The notes beneath the pieces were generated by a model. That model made no database searches. It worked only from the letters and a program-made list of their open reading frames with translations, and was not told the origin of the DNA. The position numbers and the translations under genes were made by a program. From Chitinophaga dinghuensis (GTDB taxonomy: Bacteria; Bacteroidota; Bacteroidia; Chitinophagales; Chitinophagaceae), in the NCBI RefSeq assembly GCF_003259435.1, contig NZ_QLMA01000006.1, positions 186,001 through 250,000 on the forward strand: 64,000 nucleotides of DNA. The letters are read 5' to 3'. Positions 35,147 to 43,503 of the stretch are shown here, piece by piece (within the stretch, counting starts at the first letter, position 1; each line of letters opens with the position of its first letter).

Positions 35147-37549
35147 ATGATGCAATCCTATAGGCCCAACCGTTGCCGGAGTTTGCTTTTACTGCTGATA
35201 ATGAGTCTCTTTATCTGCAAACAGGCCATAGCTACCGATCTTTTATCAACTATTCATGGAAAGGTGATCGCTGCCGACGGTAGCCCTGCTCCATATGTGA
35301 CTGTAAGAATTGAAGCATCCAATCACGGCGCGTTAACCGACGCAAATGGCGAGTTCTTTATAAAAAAAATTAAACCTGGTAAATATACGCTCCTGATCTC
35401 CATGGTGGGTTATGCAACCGTTACTAAAGAGATATTGGTAGAATCAGGCGAGACCACTGAATTACAGGTGCAATTGGGTGCTTCTGGTCAGCAAATGAAG
35501 GAAGTAACTGTTGTAGGCGAGAATAATAAATATACTGTCCTTACACCCTCCAATTCACTACGACTGAATATGCCTTTAGTAGAAGTACCACAGAGCATTA
35601 CAGAGATTACGAAAGAGGTATTGGCAGATCAGATGATATTTGATATGCAGGAAGGGGTAACCCGTAATGTGAGCGGGGTTTCCCGTCTGGGACACTGGGA
35701 TATGTACTCCAATATCCAGATCCGTGGTTCCCGTGCTAGCAGCCTGCGTAATGGCATGAATGTATTTATCAGCGACTGGAGTCCGCTGACCCCGGATATG
35801 AGCATGGTAGACCGCATTGAGTTTATCAAAGGCCCTGCAGGATTTATGTTGTCGAACGGAGAGCCTGGCGGTACCTACAATGTAGTCACCAAAAAGCCCA
35901 CGGGCAATAACCAGGGAGAAGTATCGCTCTCGCTCGGCAGTTATGATACTTACCGCGCCACATTAGATCTGGATGGTAAGCTCTCTAAGAATGGTAAATT
36001 GTTATATAGATTGAATGTGGCAGGAGAAACCAGGAATGGCTGGCGCGACTTCGACTACACCAACCGCTATAGCATCGCTCCGGTACTAAAATATCTTATC
36101 GATGATAACAATTCCTTTACCCTGGAGTACAACCTGCAATCTATGCAGTTACCTGTGATTGGAGGAAATTACTCCTTCTCCAAACGTGGTTACGGCGATC
36201 TCCCGATCAACTTTACCACGATAGAAGGTAACATGGACCCCACCAAAATCAATGATAACAGTCTGATGGCCTTTTATGAACATAAATTCAATCAGGACTG
36301 GAAACTGACTGCGCAATTTGGCTACTTCCGATACAGCCAGATTGGACAAAGCATGTGGCCATCAGGATTCGCAGTACCAGGAAATGATAGCCTGCTGCAG
36401 CGACATATCAATATTTGGGATGGTCTGGGTCTGAATAAAACCGGACAGGTATTTATCAATGGTACTTTTCAGACTGGCGCCCTTCAGCATAAAATCCTGG
36501 GTGGGATAGATATGAAGTATAGTAATTATTATGCAGACTGGGGTCAGACCGCTGATTTCGGCCCATTGTTTAATATCTATAATCCCGTACATGGCGGCGT
36601 AACGATGCCTAAATGGGACCGTTCCACAAATATCCGCACCAGAGGCGTTCAATATAACTATGGTTATAATGCAGTATACTTACAGGATCAGATAGGTCTC
36701 TTCAATGATCAGTTACGTATAACCCTTGCCGGTAGATACACCACCAATGATGTGGTGAGTCCTTATGATGGTACCAATAAAGACAGCAAATTTACCCCGC
36801 GCTTTGGTATCAGCTATTCTTTAGACAAGAATACATCCGTTTACGGCGTATATGATGTCAGCTTTAATCAGACACCTGGCCTCGACTGGCAAAATAAACC
36901 TTTCAAACCCACTACCGGAGATAACATCGAATTCGGTATCAAAAGAGATTGGTTCGGTGGTCGCTTCACCTCCTCAGTAGCAGTATACCAGATCACCAAG
37001 AATAACGTGCTCGCAACAGATTACGAACATAAAAATCCCGCTACCAACGAATTCTACAATCGCCAGAACGGACAACAACGCGTAAAGGGCCTGGAAGCTG
37101 ATTTTCAGGGAGAAATTGTAAAAGGATTGAACCTGGTAGTGAATTATGCTTACACAGATGGTATCGTATCCAAAGATTCAGATCCTAAACTGGTAGGTAA
37201 CTATATTCCAGGTATCGCCAAACATATCCAGAATACCTGGCTGACTTATACCCTTACAGACGGCGCATTGAAAGGCCTGCGCGCGAATTTCGGATATCAA
37301 TATCAGGCCGGTCGTATTGCAGGACAGGTATATGATAAAAGTGAAAACTTCCTGCCAGATTACTTTCGTATGGATGCGGGATTGGGATATGTTATAGATA
37401 AGTTCAGCATTAACCTGCTTGTCAATAATGTCTTGGACAAATACCTGTTTACCGGCGCTCCTTCTGCAGATAATTACGGCAATAAAATCTACTACTGGCA
37501 AACAGAACCCGGTCGTAATATGAGAATGAGCGTGGGATATCGTTTCTAA
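35147..37549 (+). CDS. TonB-dependent siderophore receptor
   Basis: An 800-residue outer membrane receptor of the FhuA/FecA type. After the signal peptide (LIMSLFICKQAIATD) there is a CarboxypepD_reg-like domain (IHGKVIAADGSPAPYVTV), then the plug with VVGENNKYTVLTPSNSLRL, EVPQSITEITKEVLADQ, GVTRNVSGV, IQIRGSRASSLRNG and VDRIEFIKGPAGFMLSNGEPGGTYNVVTK (read in separate parts), typical of TonB siderophore receptors. The barrel ends in RMSVGYRF. It is shorter than SusC and has no SusD partner. It leads an operon with a DUF4198-like protein and a PepSY protein and lies beside a siderophore synthesis operon, so it is the likely receptor for that product. Confidence 0.92.
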   Translation: MMQSYRPNRCRSLLLLLIMSLFICKQAIATDLLSTIHGKVIAADGSPAPYVTVRIEASNHGALTDANGEFFIKKIKPGKYTLLISMVGYATVTKEILVESGETTELQVQLGASGQQMKEVTVVGENNKYTVLTPSNSLRLNMPLVEVPQSITEITKEVLADQMIFDMQEGVTRNVSGVSRLGHWDMYSNIQIRGSRASSLRNGMNVFISDWSPLTPDMSMVDRIEFIKGPAGFMLSNGEPGGTYNVVTKKPTGNNQGEVSLSLGSYDTYRATLDLDGKLSKNGKLLYRLNVAGETRNGWRDFDYTNRYSIAPVLKYLIDDNNSFTLEYNLQSMQLPVIGGNYSFSKRGYGDLPINFTTIEGNMDPTKINDNSLMAFYEHKFNQDWKLTAQFGYFRYSQIGQSMWPSGFAVPGNDSLLQRHINIWDGLGLNKTGQVFINGTFQTGALQHKILGGIDMKYSNYYADWGQTADFGPLFNIYNPVHGGVTMPKWDRSTNIRTRGVQYNYGYNAVYLQDQIGLFNDQLRITLAGRYTTNDVVSPYDGTNKDSKFTPRFGISYSLDKNTSVYGVYDVSFNQTPGLDWQNKPFKPTTGDNIEFGIKRDWFGGRFTSSVAVYQITKNNVLATDYEHKNPATNEFYNRQNGQQRVKGLEADFQGEIVKGLNLVVNYAYTDGIVSKDSDPKLVGNYIPGIAKHIQNTWLTYTLTDGALKGLRANFGYQYQAGRIAGQVYDKSENFLPDYFRMDAGLGYVIDKFSINLLVNNVLDKYLFTGAPSADNYGNKIYYWQTEPGRNMRMSVGYRF

Positions 37550-37566
37550 ATTAAACCTTACAACAT

Positions 37567-38280
37567 ATGAAAAAACTATTTTTCTCCGCATTGTTCAGTT
37601 GCATCATGTACACTGCCTTCGGCCATGCGCTTTGGATGGAAACAGCAGTCAATGGTAAAAAAGGACAACCACAGGAAGTGAAAATCTTTCTGGGAGAATA
37701 TGCCGACAACGAGCGCGACTCTATCCAGCACTGGTTTAGCAATATGAGAGATTTTAAACTATATCTTATAGATCCTTCCGGGCAAAAACAGTTACTCTCC
37801 TGCACCCCTGCTGGTAATCATTTCAGGGCCACTTTTACGCCTACATCCGATGGCGTGTACACGCTGTATATCGATCATGTAGTACAGGAAGTATACAGCG
37901 GCAGTAAAATCCATTACTATGCGCAAGGTCTCGTTCGGGTAAATGATAACAAAAGCACAGGTAATCTGAAACAAAATACTTTCATTGTACAAACTGCTAA
38001 CACCGCTACGGGAAAGAAAAATAATGCAGAACAGGTGACACTGCTGCATCAGTCCAAATCCACCCTGCCAAATGCGGAGTTAACTGTGCAATCGCCGGAA
38101 GGCTGGACGAAGAAAATGAAAGCCTCCAACAAAGGTGAAGCCTTTGCCTACACGCCTGCATGGAGTGGCAGATACCTGCTGGAAGGGACTTTCATCGAGG
38201 AGGAGAAAGGCGAACATGAAGGGAAACCATATGAACGCGTATGGCATTGTGTTACTTATTGTAAAGATGTAACAAACTAA
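37567..38280 (+). CDS. Periplasmic DUF4198-like protein of an iron-uptake operon
   Basis: A 237-residue exported protein with signal peptide ending at FGHALWME. The mature start HALWMETAVNGKKGQPQEVKIFLGEY, the TFTPTSDGVYTLYID strand and the later WSGRYLLEG match the DUF4198 pattern of two beta-sandwich domains, a family often found next to TonB receptors and metal transporters. The conserved early His (GHALW) could bind metal. Function is unproved. It is 17 bp after the receptor gene and 5 bp before the PepSY gene, so it belongs to the same transcript. Confidence 0.75.
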   Translation: MKKLFFSALFSCIMYTAFGHALWMETAVNGKKGQPQEVKIFLGEYADNERDSIQHWFSNMRDFKLYLIDPSGQKQLLSCTPAGNHFRATFTPTSDGVYTLYIDHVVQEVYSGSKIHYYAQGLVRVNDNKSTGNLKQNTFIVQTANTATGKKNNAEQVTLLHQSKSTLPNAELTVQSPEGWTKKMKASNKGEAFAYTPAWSGRYLLEGTFIEEEKGEHEGKPYERVWHCVTYCKDVTN

Positions 38281-38285
38281 CCTAT

Positions 38286-39464
38286 ATGCCGCTTAAAAAG
38301 ACTATCCTGAAAATTCATAGCTGGCTCGGACTATTGTCCGGGCTGGTTGTTTTTATACTTGGTATTACGGGGTGCATATACGTTTTTATGGAAGAGATAA
38401 AACCGGTGGTATATCATCAGCGGCTGTTTGTGGAAGTACCAGAAAATAAACAACGTTTACCCATCGCTGTTATTACAGCAAAAGCGCAGGAAGCTGTAGG
38501 GATTACCTACCCCTTGCAACTGGCAGAAGTGCCACAGGCAGCCAATCGCAGCTTCATGTTCCGGGCTGTTAAAACAAATCCGGATGCGTTGCTGTATGCC
38601 ACTTATATGGAGTATTTCTATCGTGTATACGTTAACCCTTATACGGGCGAAATTCTCAAAGTGGAAAATACGAAATGGGAGTTTTTTAATACCATTGTAA
38701 ATCTTCATATCAACTTACTATTAGGTCCCAAAATAGGCGGTACCATCGTCAACTGGTCAGTGATCATTTTCATAGTGATGCTGGTTTCAGGAATTATACT
38801 CTGGTGGCCAGCCGGAAAAGCCGCCGCCAAACAGCGCTTCCGTTTCAGATGGAAAAAAGATACCAAATGGAAAAGGAAGAACTATGATCTGCATAATATT
38901 CTCGGGTTCTATGCCATGTTAATCTTGTTAGTTATTGCCCTCACAGGACTGGTGATTTCTTACCCATGGTTTAGTAATGCGGTGCAATGGCTGGGCAACG
39001 GCGGTAAAAAGACAACGCCTCCACCCGCCGTGTTTGCAGATACCACTGCTACGCAGATATTGCCGCTGGATCATATTATCACAAATGCTAACAACCGCGT
39101 CCCTCAGGGTAGTACATTACTGATAACTTTGCCAAAAGATAAAAATGCAGTTGTATCGGTCTTCGCCCGCCGCGACGGAAAACCCTTGTATCACGCGACT
39201 CGTATGAAGTATGACCAGCATACTGCCACTCCATTATGGAGCCGCTCCTTTGCCGATATGACCGGAGGAGAGCGTTTACAAGCTATGAACTATGATATCC
39301 ATGTTGGCGCAGTAATGGGACTACCCGGAAAAATACTGGCCTTCCTGGCATCACTGATCGCGGCATCTTTGCCCGTTACAGGTTTTTATATCTGGTGGGG
39401 AAGAAAAAATAAGAAAAAGCCGGCCTATAAAAGCCGCACCATGCCGCAACAACAGAGAGCCTGA
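38286..39464 (+). CDS. PepSY-associated membrane protein, putative siderophore-iron reductase
   Basis: A 392-residue inner-membrane protein of the PepSY_TM family. An N-terminal helix with a conserved HSWLGLLSGLVVFILGITG is followed by a periplasmic PepSY-like domain (about 45-150), then VNWSVIIFIVMLVSGIILWWP, LHNILGFYAMLILLVIALTGLVISYPWF and a C-terminal helix LASLIAASLPVTGFYIWWG. Conserved His residues in the helices (KIHSW, VNLHINLL, NYDLHN, YDIHVG) could ligate haem. Members such as FoxB/PiuB types are linked to reductive iron release from siderophores. It closes the receptor operon; 82 bp without any evident terminator lies before the response regulator. Confidence 0.85.
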   Translation: MPLKKTILKIHSWLGLLSGLVVFILGITGCIYVFMEEIKPVVYHQRLFVEVPENKQRLPIAVITAKAQEAVGITYPLQLAEVPQAANRSFMFRAVKTNPDALLYATYMEYFYRVYVNPYTGEILKVENTKWEFFNTIVNLHINLLLGPKIGGTIVNWSVIIFIVMLVSGIILWWPAGKAAAKQRFRFRWKKDTKWKRKNYDLHNILGFYAMLILLVIALTGLVISYPWFSNAVQWLGNGGKKTTPPPAVFADTTATQILPLDHIITNANNRVPQGSTLLITLPKDKNAVVSVFARRDGKPLYHATRMKYDQHTATPLWSRSFADMTGGERLQAMNYDIHVGAVMGLPGKILAFLASLIAASLPVTGFYIWWGRKNKKKPAYKSRTMPQQQRA

Positions 39465-39546
39465 ACGGAGTGTGCTAACCCCGCATCATTGTATTAACCA
39501 CATTCTTACTGGTCTAAGCAGATCATTTTAAAGTGTTATCAGCATA

Positions 39547-40206
39547 ATGAACAGTACAGACAAAACCCGTATTATACTGGCGGATGCTCAACCTGTTTTC
39601 AGAGAAGGAATCAAAAGTCTGCTAACAGATCATCCTCAGAATTATCGCATTGAAGAAGCCGGTAACAGCGAAGAGCTGCGACACGCCCTGCTTTCCTTTC
39701 AACCGGATTTACTCATCCTGGATTACGATCCCTGCTATTTTGATGCAGAAGAATTGTTCCGCACCTTGTCCGTTATTCCGGAATGTAAAGTGATCATCAT
39801 TTCAGGACAACGGGAAAAAGTAGATGTACTTCGACTACTGGACTGCAATGTATATTGCTTTCTCACCAAGGAATGCAGAAAAATGGATGTACGCCAGGCA
39901 ATACAATATGCTATCCGGGGGGAAAAGTTCTTTTGCTCCTTCGCCCTGGACGTGCTATTGGCAGACAGAAGAAAATCTCCACTGATTACAGCTACACCTA
40001 CAGAAGTACTATCTACCAGGGAGATGGACATTATTCGCCGTATTGTAAGTGGAAAATCCAACAAAGAAATTGCGGGAGATATGCATCTGAGTCAACATAC
40101 CGTGCATACCCATCGCCGCAATATTATGCGTAAACTACAATTACATTCCGCAGTAGAGTTATGTAATTATGCACTGGCCAATGGTATCGTGAGAACAATC
40201 GCCTAA
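39547..40206 (+). CDS. NarL/FixJ-type response regulator, orphan
   Basis: A 219-residue two-component regulator. The receiver covers residues about 7-125 with Asp59 (LLILDYD) as likely phosphoacceptor and Lys in FLTKECRKMD; the usual acidic pair near residue 13 is reduced to one Asp (ILADAQPVF). The LuxR-type DNA-binding domain follows (TREMDIIRRIVSGKSNKEIAGDMHLSQHTVHTHRRNIMRKL). No histidine kinase gene is adjacent. It lies between the siderophore-receptor operon and the siderophore-synthesis operon in the same direction, so it may regulate one of them. A strong terminator follows it. Confidence 0.9.
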   Translation: MNSTDKTRIILADAQPVFREGIKSLLTDHPQNYRIEEAGNSEELRHALLSFQPDLLILDYDPCYFDAEELFRTLSVIPECKVIIISGQREKVDVLRLLDCNVYCFLTKECRKMDVRQAIQYAIRGEKFFCSFALDVLLADRRKSPLITATPTEVLSTREMDIIRRIVSGKSNKEIAGDMHLSQHTVHTHRRNIMRKLQLHSAVELCNYALANGIVRTIA

Positions 40207-40224
40207 ATAACACAGCCAGTGCTG

Positions 40225-40265
40225 AAAATCCCCGGAACCTTCGCGAGGTTCCGGGGATTTTTTTT
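40225..40265 (+). terminator. Rho-independent terminator after the response regulator
   Basis: A stem of about 16 bp (40225-40240 with 40246-40261, core CCCCGGAACC) with a 5-nt loop runs into a stretch of eight or more T. It separates the response regulator from the siderophore operon. Confidence 0.88.
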
Positions 40266-40346
40266 ACAGTTATCTGCCTGCAGTAGCTACCATCTCTCTG
40301 GTAATTTCCTACTTACTACCTACCATCATTTTACCATGCAGAAGCG

Positions 40347-40378
40347 ATTGTCGAACCTTTCTTACACATGTACTTTTA
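40347..40378 (+). promoter_or_regulatory. Putative promoter of the siderophore biosynthesis operon
   Basis: ATTG at 40347-40350 and TACTTTTA at 40371-40378 (one mismatch to TAnnTTTG) are separated by 20 bp, within the usual range for Bacteroidota promoters. The predicted leader before the ATG at 40409 is about 25 nt. Motif match only. Confidence 0.4.
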
Positions 40379-40408
40379 CCATCCTGCTATTAATAAAATG
40401 AAAATTCT

Positions 40409-41731
40409 ATGAACAAAATCATCTATGACTTTGCGGCTGTTGGCGTTGGCCCTTTTAATCTTGGATTGGCATGTCTTACTCATCCTATTCCCGACCTGAA
40501 TGGTATTTTCCTGGACAAACGAAAAACCTTTAACTGGCATCCGGGTATGCTGCTACAGGATACGACGCTGCAGGTGCCTTTCCTGGCAGATCATGTTACC
40601 CTGGCCGATCCTACCAGTCCTTTCAGTTTCCTCAACTATATGAAAGAACAGGGACGTATATACGCTTTTTATATCCGCGAGAATTTCAAACTACTGCGAA
40701 ATGAATACAATCAATACTGCCAGTGGACGATTAACCGGTTACCTAATGTGCATTTCAATACTAGTGTGGAAAGAATTGAATTTGATGCCTCACAGGAAGT
40801 ATATCTGTTGGATTGTGTAACGCCGGCTGGCCGGGAAGTCATCAAAGCCAGGAAGCTGGTACTGGGCACAGGCACTACTCCGTATATCCCTTCCTGTTGT
40901 AAACCGTATGCAGATAAAGTGGTGCATTCTGCTGATTACCTGACACGAAAGCAATATTTACAATCGTGCCAGTCCATTACCATTGTGGGAAGCGGGCAAA
41001 GCGCTGCTGAAATTTTCTATGATTTGCTCCAGGATATTGATACCCATCAGTATGGTCTGCATTGGATTACCAGGTCGCCTCGTTTTTATCCACTGGAATA
41101 TAGTAAGCTCACTCTGGAGATGACGTCGCCGGAGTATGTGGACTATTTCTATAGCCTTCCGCAACATAAAAGAGATCATCTGATACATCATCAGAAACAT
41201 TTGTATAAAGGCATCAATAATGATCTTATTGCGGCCATTTTTGATACCATCTATGCGAAGAAACTGGTATGTAATCCCGACATCTCTTTGCGTACCAACG
41301 CTGATCTGCGCCAGGTAAAGTATAATGATAATGGTGGTAAATTTCAATTGCAGTTTTTCCAGGCAGAACAGGAACAACACTATCAGCATACCACAGAAGG
41401 CTTGATCATGGCCACTGGATATACTTATAAGATCCCCGATTTCCTGGAGCCAGTGAAGGACCGCATTCAGTTCGATGATAAAGGTCGCTACCTGGTCAAC
41501 AGAAACTATACGATCGATTCCGATGGGAATTCCATCTTTGTGCAGAATGCGGAATTGCATACGCATGGTTTTGTTACGCCCGACTTAGGCATGGGCTGTT
41601 ATAGAAATGCCTGGATTATCCGTGAGATGTTAGGCAGAGAAGTATATCCTATCGAAAAACGGATTGCTTTCCAACAGTTTGCTGTCAGCCCTGAAGAAGC
41701 CTTTATTCCTGCAAACCCTCAGCTAATTTAA
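40409..41731 (+). CDS. L-lysine/diamine N-hydroxylating monooxygenase of siderophore synthesis (IucD/AlcA/DesB type)
   Basis: A 440-residue flavin N-monooxygenase. The FAD site FAAVGVGPFNLGLACL is at residues 9-24, followed by the family block FNWHPGMLLQDTTLQVPFLADHVTLADPTSPFSFLNY (in parts), the NADPH site ITIVGSGQSAAEIFYDLL and the C-terminal GLIMATGYTYKIPDFL. These enzymes hydroxylate a terminal amine of lysine, ornithine, putrescine or cadaverine using FAD, NADPH and oxygen, the first step to a hydroxamate. With a decarboxylase and a single DesD/AlcC-like synthetase in the operon, a free diamine is the more likely substrate. It is the first gene, after a strong terminator. Confidence 0.92.
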   Translation: MNKIIYDFAAVGVGPFNLGLACLTHPIPDLNGIFLDKRKTFNWHPGMLLQDTTLQVPFLADHVTLADPTSPFSFLNYMKEQGRIYAFYIRENFKLLRNEYNQYCQWTINRLPNVHFNTSVERIEFDASQEVYLLDCVTPAGREVIKARKLVLGTGTTPYIPSCCKPYADKVVHSADYLTRKQYLQSCQSITIVGSGQSAAEIFYDLLQDIDTHQYGLHWITRSPRFYPLEYSKLTLEMTSPEYVDYFYSLPQHKRDHLIHHQKHLYKGINNDLIAAIFDTIYAKKLVCNPDISLRTNADLRQVKYNDNGGKFQLQFFQAEQEQHYQHTTEGLIMATGYTYKIPDFLEPVKDRIQFDDKGRYLVNRNYTIDSDGNSIFVQNAELHTHGFVTPDLGMGCYRNAWIIREMLGREVYPIEKRIAFQQFAVSPEEAFIPANPQLI

Positions 41732-41732
41732 T

Positions 41733-42908
41733 ATGGGACTCAGATTTTACCTGATATTAATGACGCTGGTAGCGGTAGTGAGCGATTACCTGATGCATCC
41801 ATTCTATCCTATCTTTTTTGCAGAGCGATTTGGAATCACGGATGCGCGTATCACAGGTATTTATTTCAGTGCGGTATGCGCCACAGTCATGTTCGCATTC
41901 CCCGTGTGGGCGATAGTTTCCAGGTATGTTTACGAATTGAAGATCCTTGTATTTACGCAAACGATTGCTGGTATCCTGGCATTATCCTGCAGTTTTATCA
42001 ATTCCTGGCCGTTGTTCTGGGTCGTGTCTTTACTGGTGATTGTCTTTAAAGGAAGTTACCTGCTCGTATATCCGTTCATTCTACGAATAACGCCTACGGC
42101 AGCACATATCCGGATAATCAGCATATTATCTGTGATTATTCACCTGGGAAGCGTGATGGGCGCTGTGTTTGGTGGTATGATCATCGACTGGATGCAGCCT
42201 GCGTATATCTATTTTGGAATGGCGGCGGGCGATTTCTTTCAGGCAGGAATAAGCTTGTACTTATTGTTGTCTTCCCGTATGGAGAAACCGGCGGCCGTAG
42301 TTCCGGAGAAGACTTCGCGACACTGGATGGAACTGATCCCTGGCGGGATGGTACTGAAACTAAGTATGATCACCCTGCTTTTTTATTATGGTGATTTTAT
42401 TATCCGTCCGTTTTTTGTGAAATATTGGGAGATGACAGCTGGTTCAGACAGCCGTATACTTTCCGGAGCCGTATATGCGATCCCGGCACTGGTAGCCATT
42501 GCAGGGCTGTGGATGAATCAAAGGAGGAAAGCCCCGGAATCTCCCTGGCACGGTATTCTACCAGCATTGTTCCTGGCCGTTTCAGGGGCTATGTTACAAT
42601 CTTATCCATCAACGGCGTCCATCATCGCAGGCAGATGTCTGTACGGGTGGGCCTTCTTTCAGTCGGCCGTCCGTTTTGATGCCCTGCTGTTTCATATAAC
42701 AGATCCTGCTTCCTATGCCATTGAATATAGTAAGATACATTTCTTTCAAAACCTGGGCGTGCTCGCAGCCTCATTGTCGGCTGGCGTTTTGGTGGAATAT
42801 TTCCCACTAAACGTACCGTTTATGATGGCTACTGCCGGATACCTGCTGGTGATAACGATGTACTATCAACTGGCCCGCATACGTTTGCGCCCTGTTAATC
42901 CAATCTGA
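41733..42908 (+). CDS. MFS transporter, putative siderophore exporter
   Basis: A 391-residue major facilitator protein with about 12 hydrophobic helices (LYLILMTLVAVVSDYLMHPFYPIFF-type start, FWVVSLLVIVFKGSYLLVYPFIL, ISILSVIIHLGSVMGAVFGGMIIDW, IPALVAIAGLWM, IIAGRCLYGWAFFQSAVRFDALL). It starts 1 bp after the N-hydroxylase gene and 2 bp before the acyltransferase gene. Exporters of this family are regular members of NIS siderophore operons (for example AlcS-like). Export of the finished siderophore is the natural role; substrate specificity cannot be read from sequence. Confidence 0.87.
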   Translation: MGLRFYLILMTLVAVVSDYLMHPFYPIFFAERFGITDARITGIYFSAVCATVMFAFPVWAIVSRYVYELKILVFTQTIAGILALSCSFINSWPLFWVVSLLVIVFKGSYLLVYPFILRITPTAAHIRIISILSVIIHLGSVMGAVFGGMIIDWMQPAYIYFGMAAGDFFQAGISLYLLLSSRMEKPAAVVPEKTSRHWMELIPGGMVLKLSMITLLFYYGDFIIRPFFVKYWEMTAGSDSRILSGAVYAIPALVAIAGLWMNQRRKAPESPWHGILPALFLAVSGAMLQSYPSTASIIAGRCLYGWAFFQSAVRFDALLFHITDPASYAIEYSKIHFFQNLGVLAASLSAGVLVEYFPLNVPFMMATAGYLLVITMYYQLARIRLRPVNPI

Positions 42909-42910
42909 CA

Positions 42911-43501
42911 ATGAAAAAACAAACTGCATTGTTCCATTGCATGCCGGTATATCAGGATTTGCATCATCCACTGGGACTGGTAGAACTATGGCCAATGGAC
43001 CTGCATAAGGATACTCCCATTATCCATCAATGGGTCACGCAACCGTATGCACAATACTGGGGGATGACCAACAGCAGCTATGAAGAAGTATATGCTGCCT
43101 ATAAGGCTATTTATTGCAGCGATGGAGCCTATGCACTCATCGGTAAAATCAATGGACAGCCCGCCTTCCTCTGTGAATGCTATGATCCGGAGCAAGACCT
43201 GATCAGCAATTACTATGAACCCGAACCAGGAGATATAGGCATGCATTTACTGATCGCTCCTGTCAAAGAACGCATACACGGTTTCACCTGGCAAATATTT
43301 TCAGTAGTAATGGATTTCCTTTTCGATAACCCCTGGCACGACAGGGTAGTAGTGGAACCAGATATTCGAAATGAGAAAATCCATCGTCTGAATAAAAAAG
43401 CAGGATTCGTGTACGACAGAGAAGTGGTACTTCCTCACAAAACCGCCGCACTGGCCTTTTGCACCAGGCAACAATATTTCAATTCCAGAAAAAATAATTA
43501 A
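42911..43501 (+). CDS. Siderophore N-acyltransferase, GNAT family (IucB/AlcB/DesC type)
   Basis: A 196-residue GNAT-fold acyltransferase of the siderophore branch. Diagnostic segments are HQWVTQPYAQYWGM, INGQPAFLCECYDPEQD, the GDIGMHLLIAP strand of the acyl-CoA site and VVVEPDIRNEKIHRLNKKAGF. It transfers acetyl or succinyl from CoA to the N-hydroxy-amine made by the preceding enzyme. A DesD/AlcC-like synthetase needs a free carboxylate to activate, so succinyl-CoA is the expected donor (inference). It is packed between the exporter (2 bp) and the synthetase (2 bp). Confidence 0.9.
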   Translation: MKKQTALFHCMPVYQDLHHPLGLVELWPMDLHKDTPIIHQWVTQPYAQYWGMTNSSYEEVYAAYKAIYCSDGAYALIGKINGQPAFLCECYDPEQDLISNYYEPEPGDIGMHLLIAPVKERIHGFTWQIFSVVMDFLFDNPWHDRVVVEPDIRNEKIHRLNKKAGFVYDREVVLPHKTAALAFCTRQQYFNSRKNN

Positions 43502-43503
43502 TC

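Noticed and set aside
40958..41566. Antisense reading frame of 202 codons inside the N-hydroxylase gene
   Set aside because: Shadow of a clear flavin monooxygenase; no recognisable protein features.
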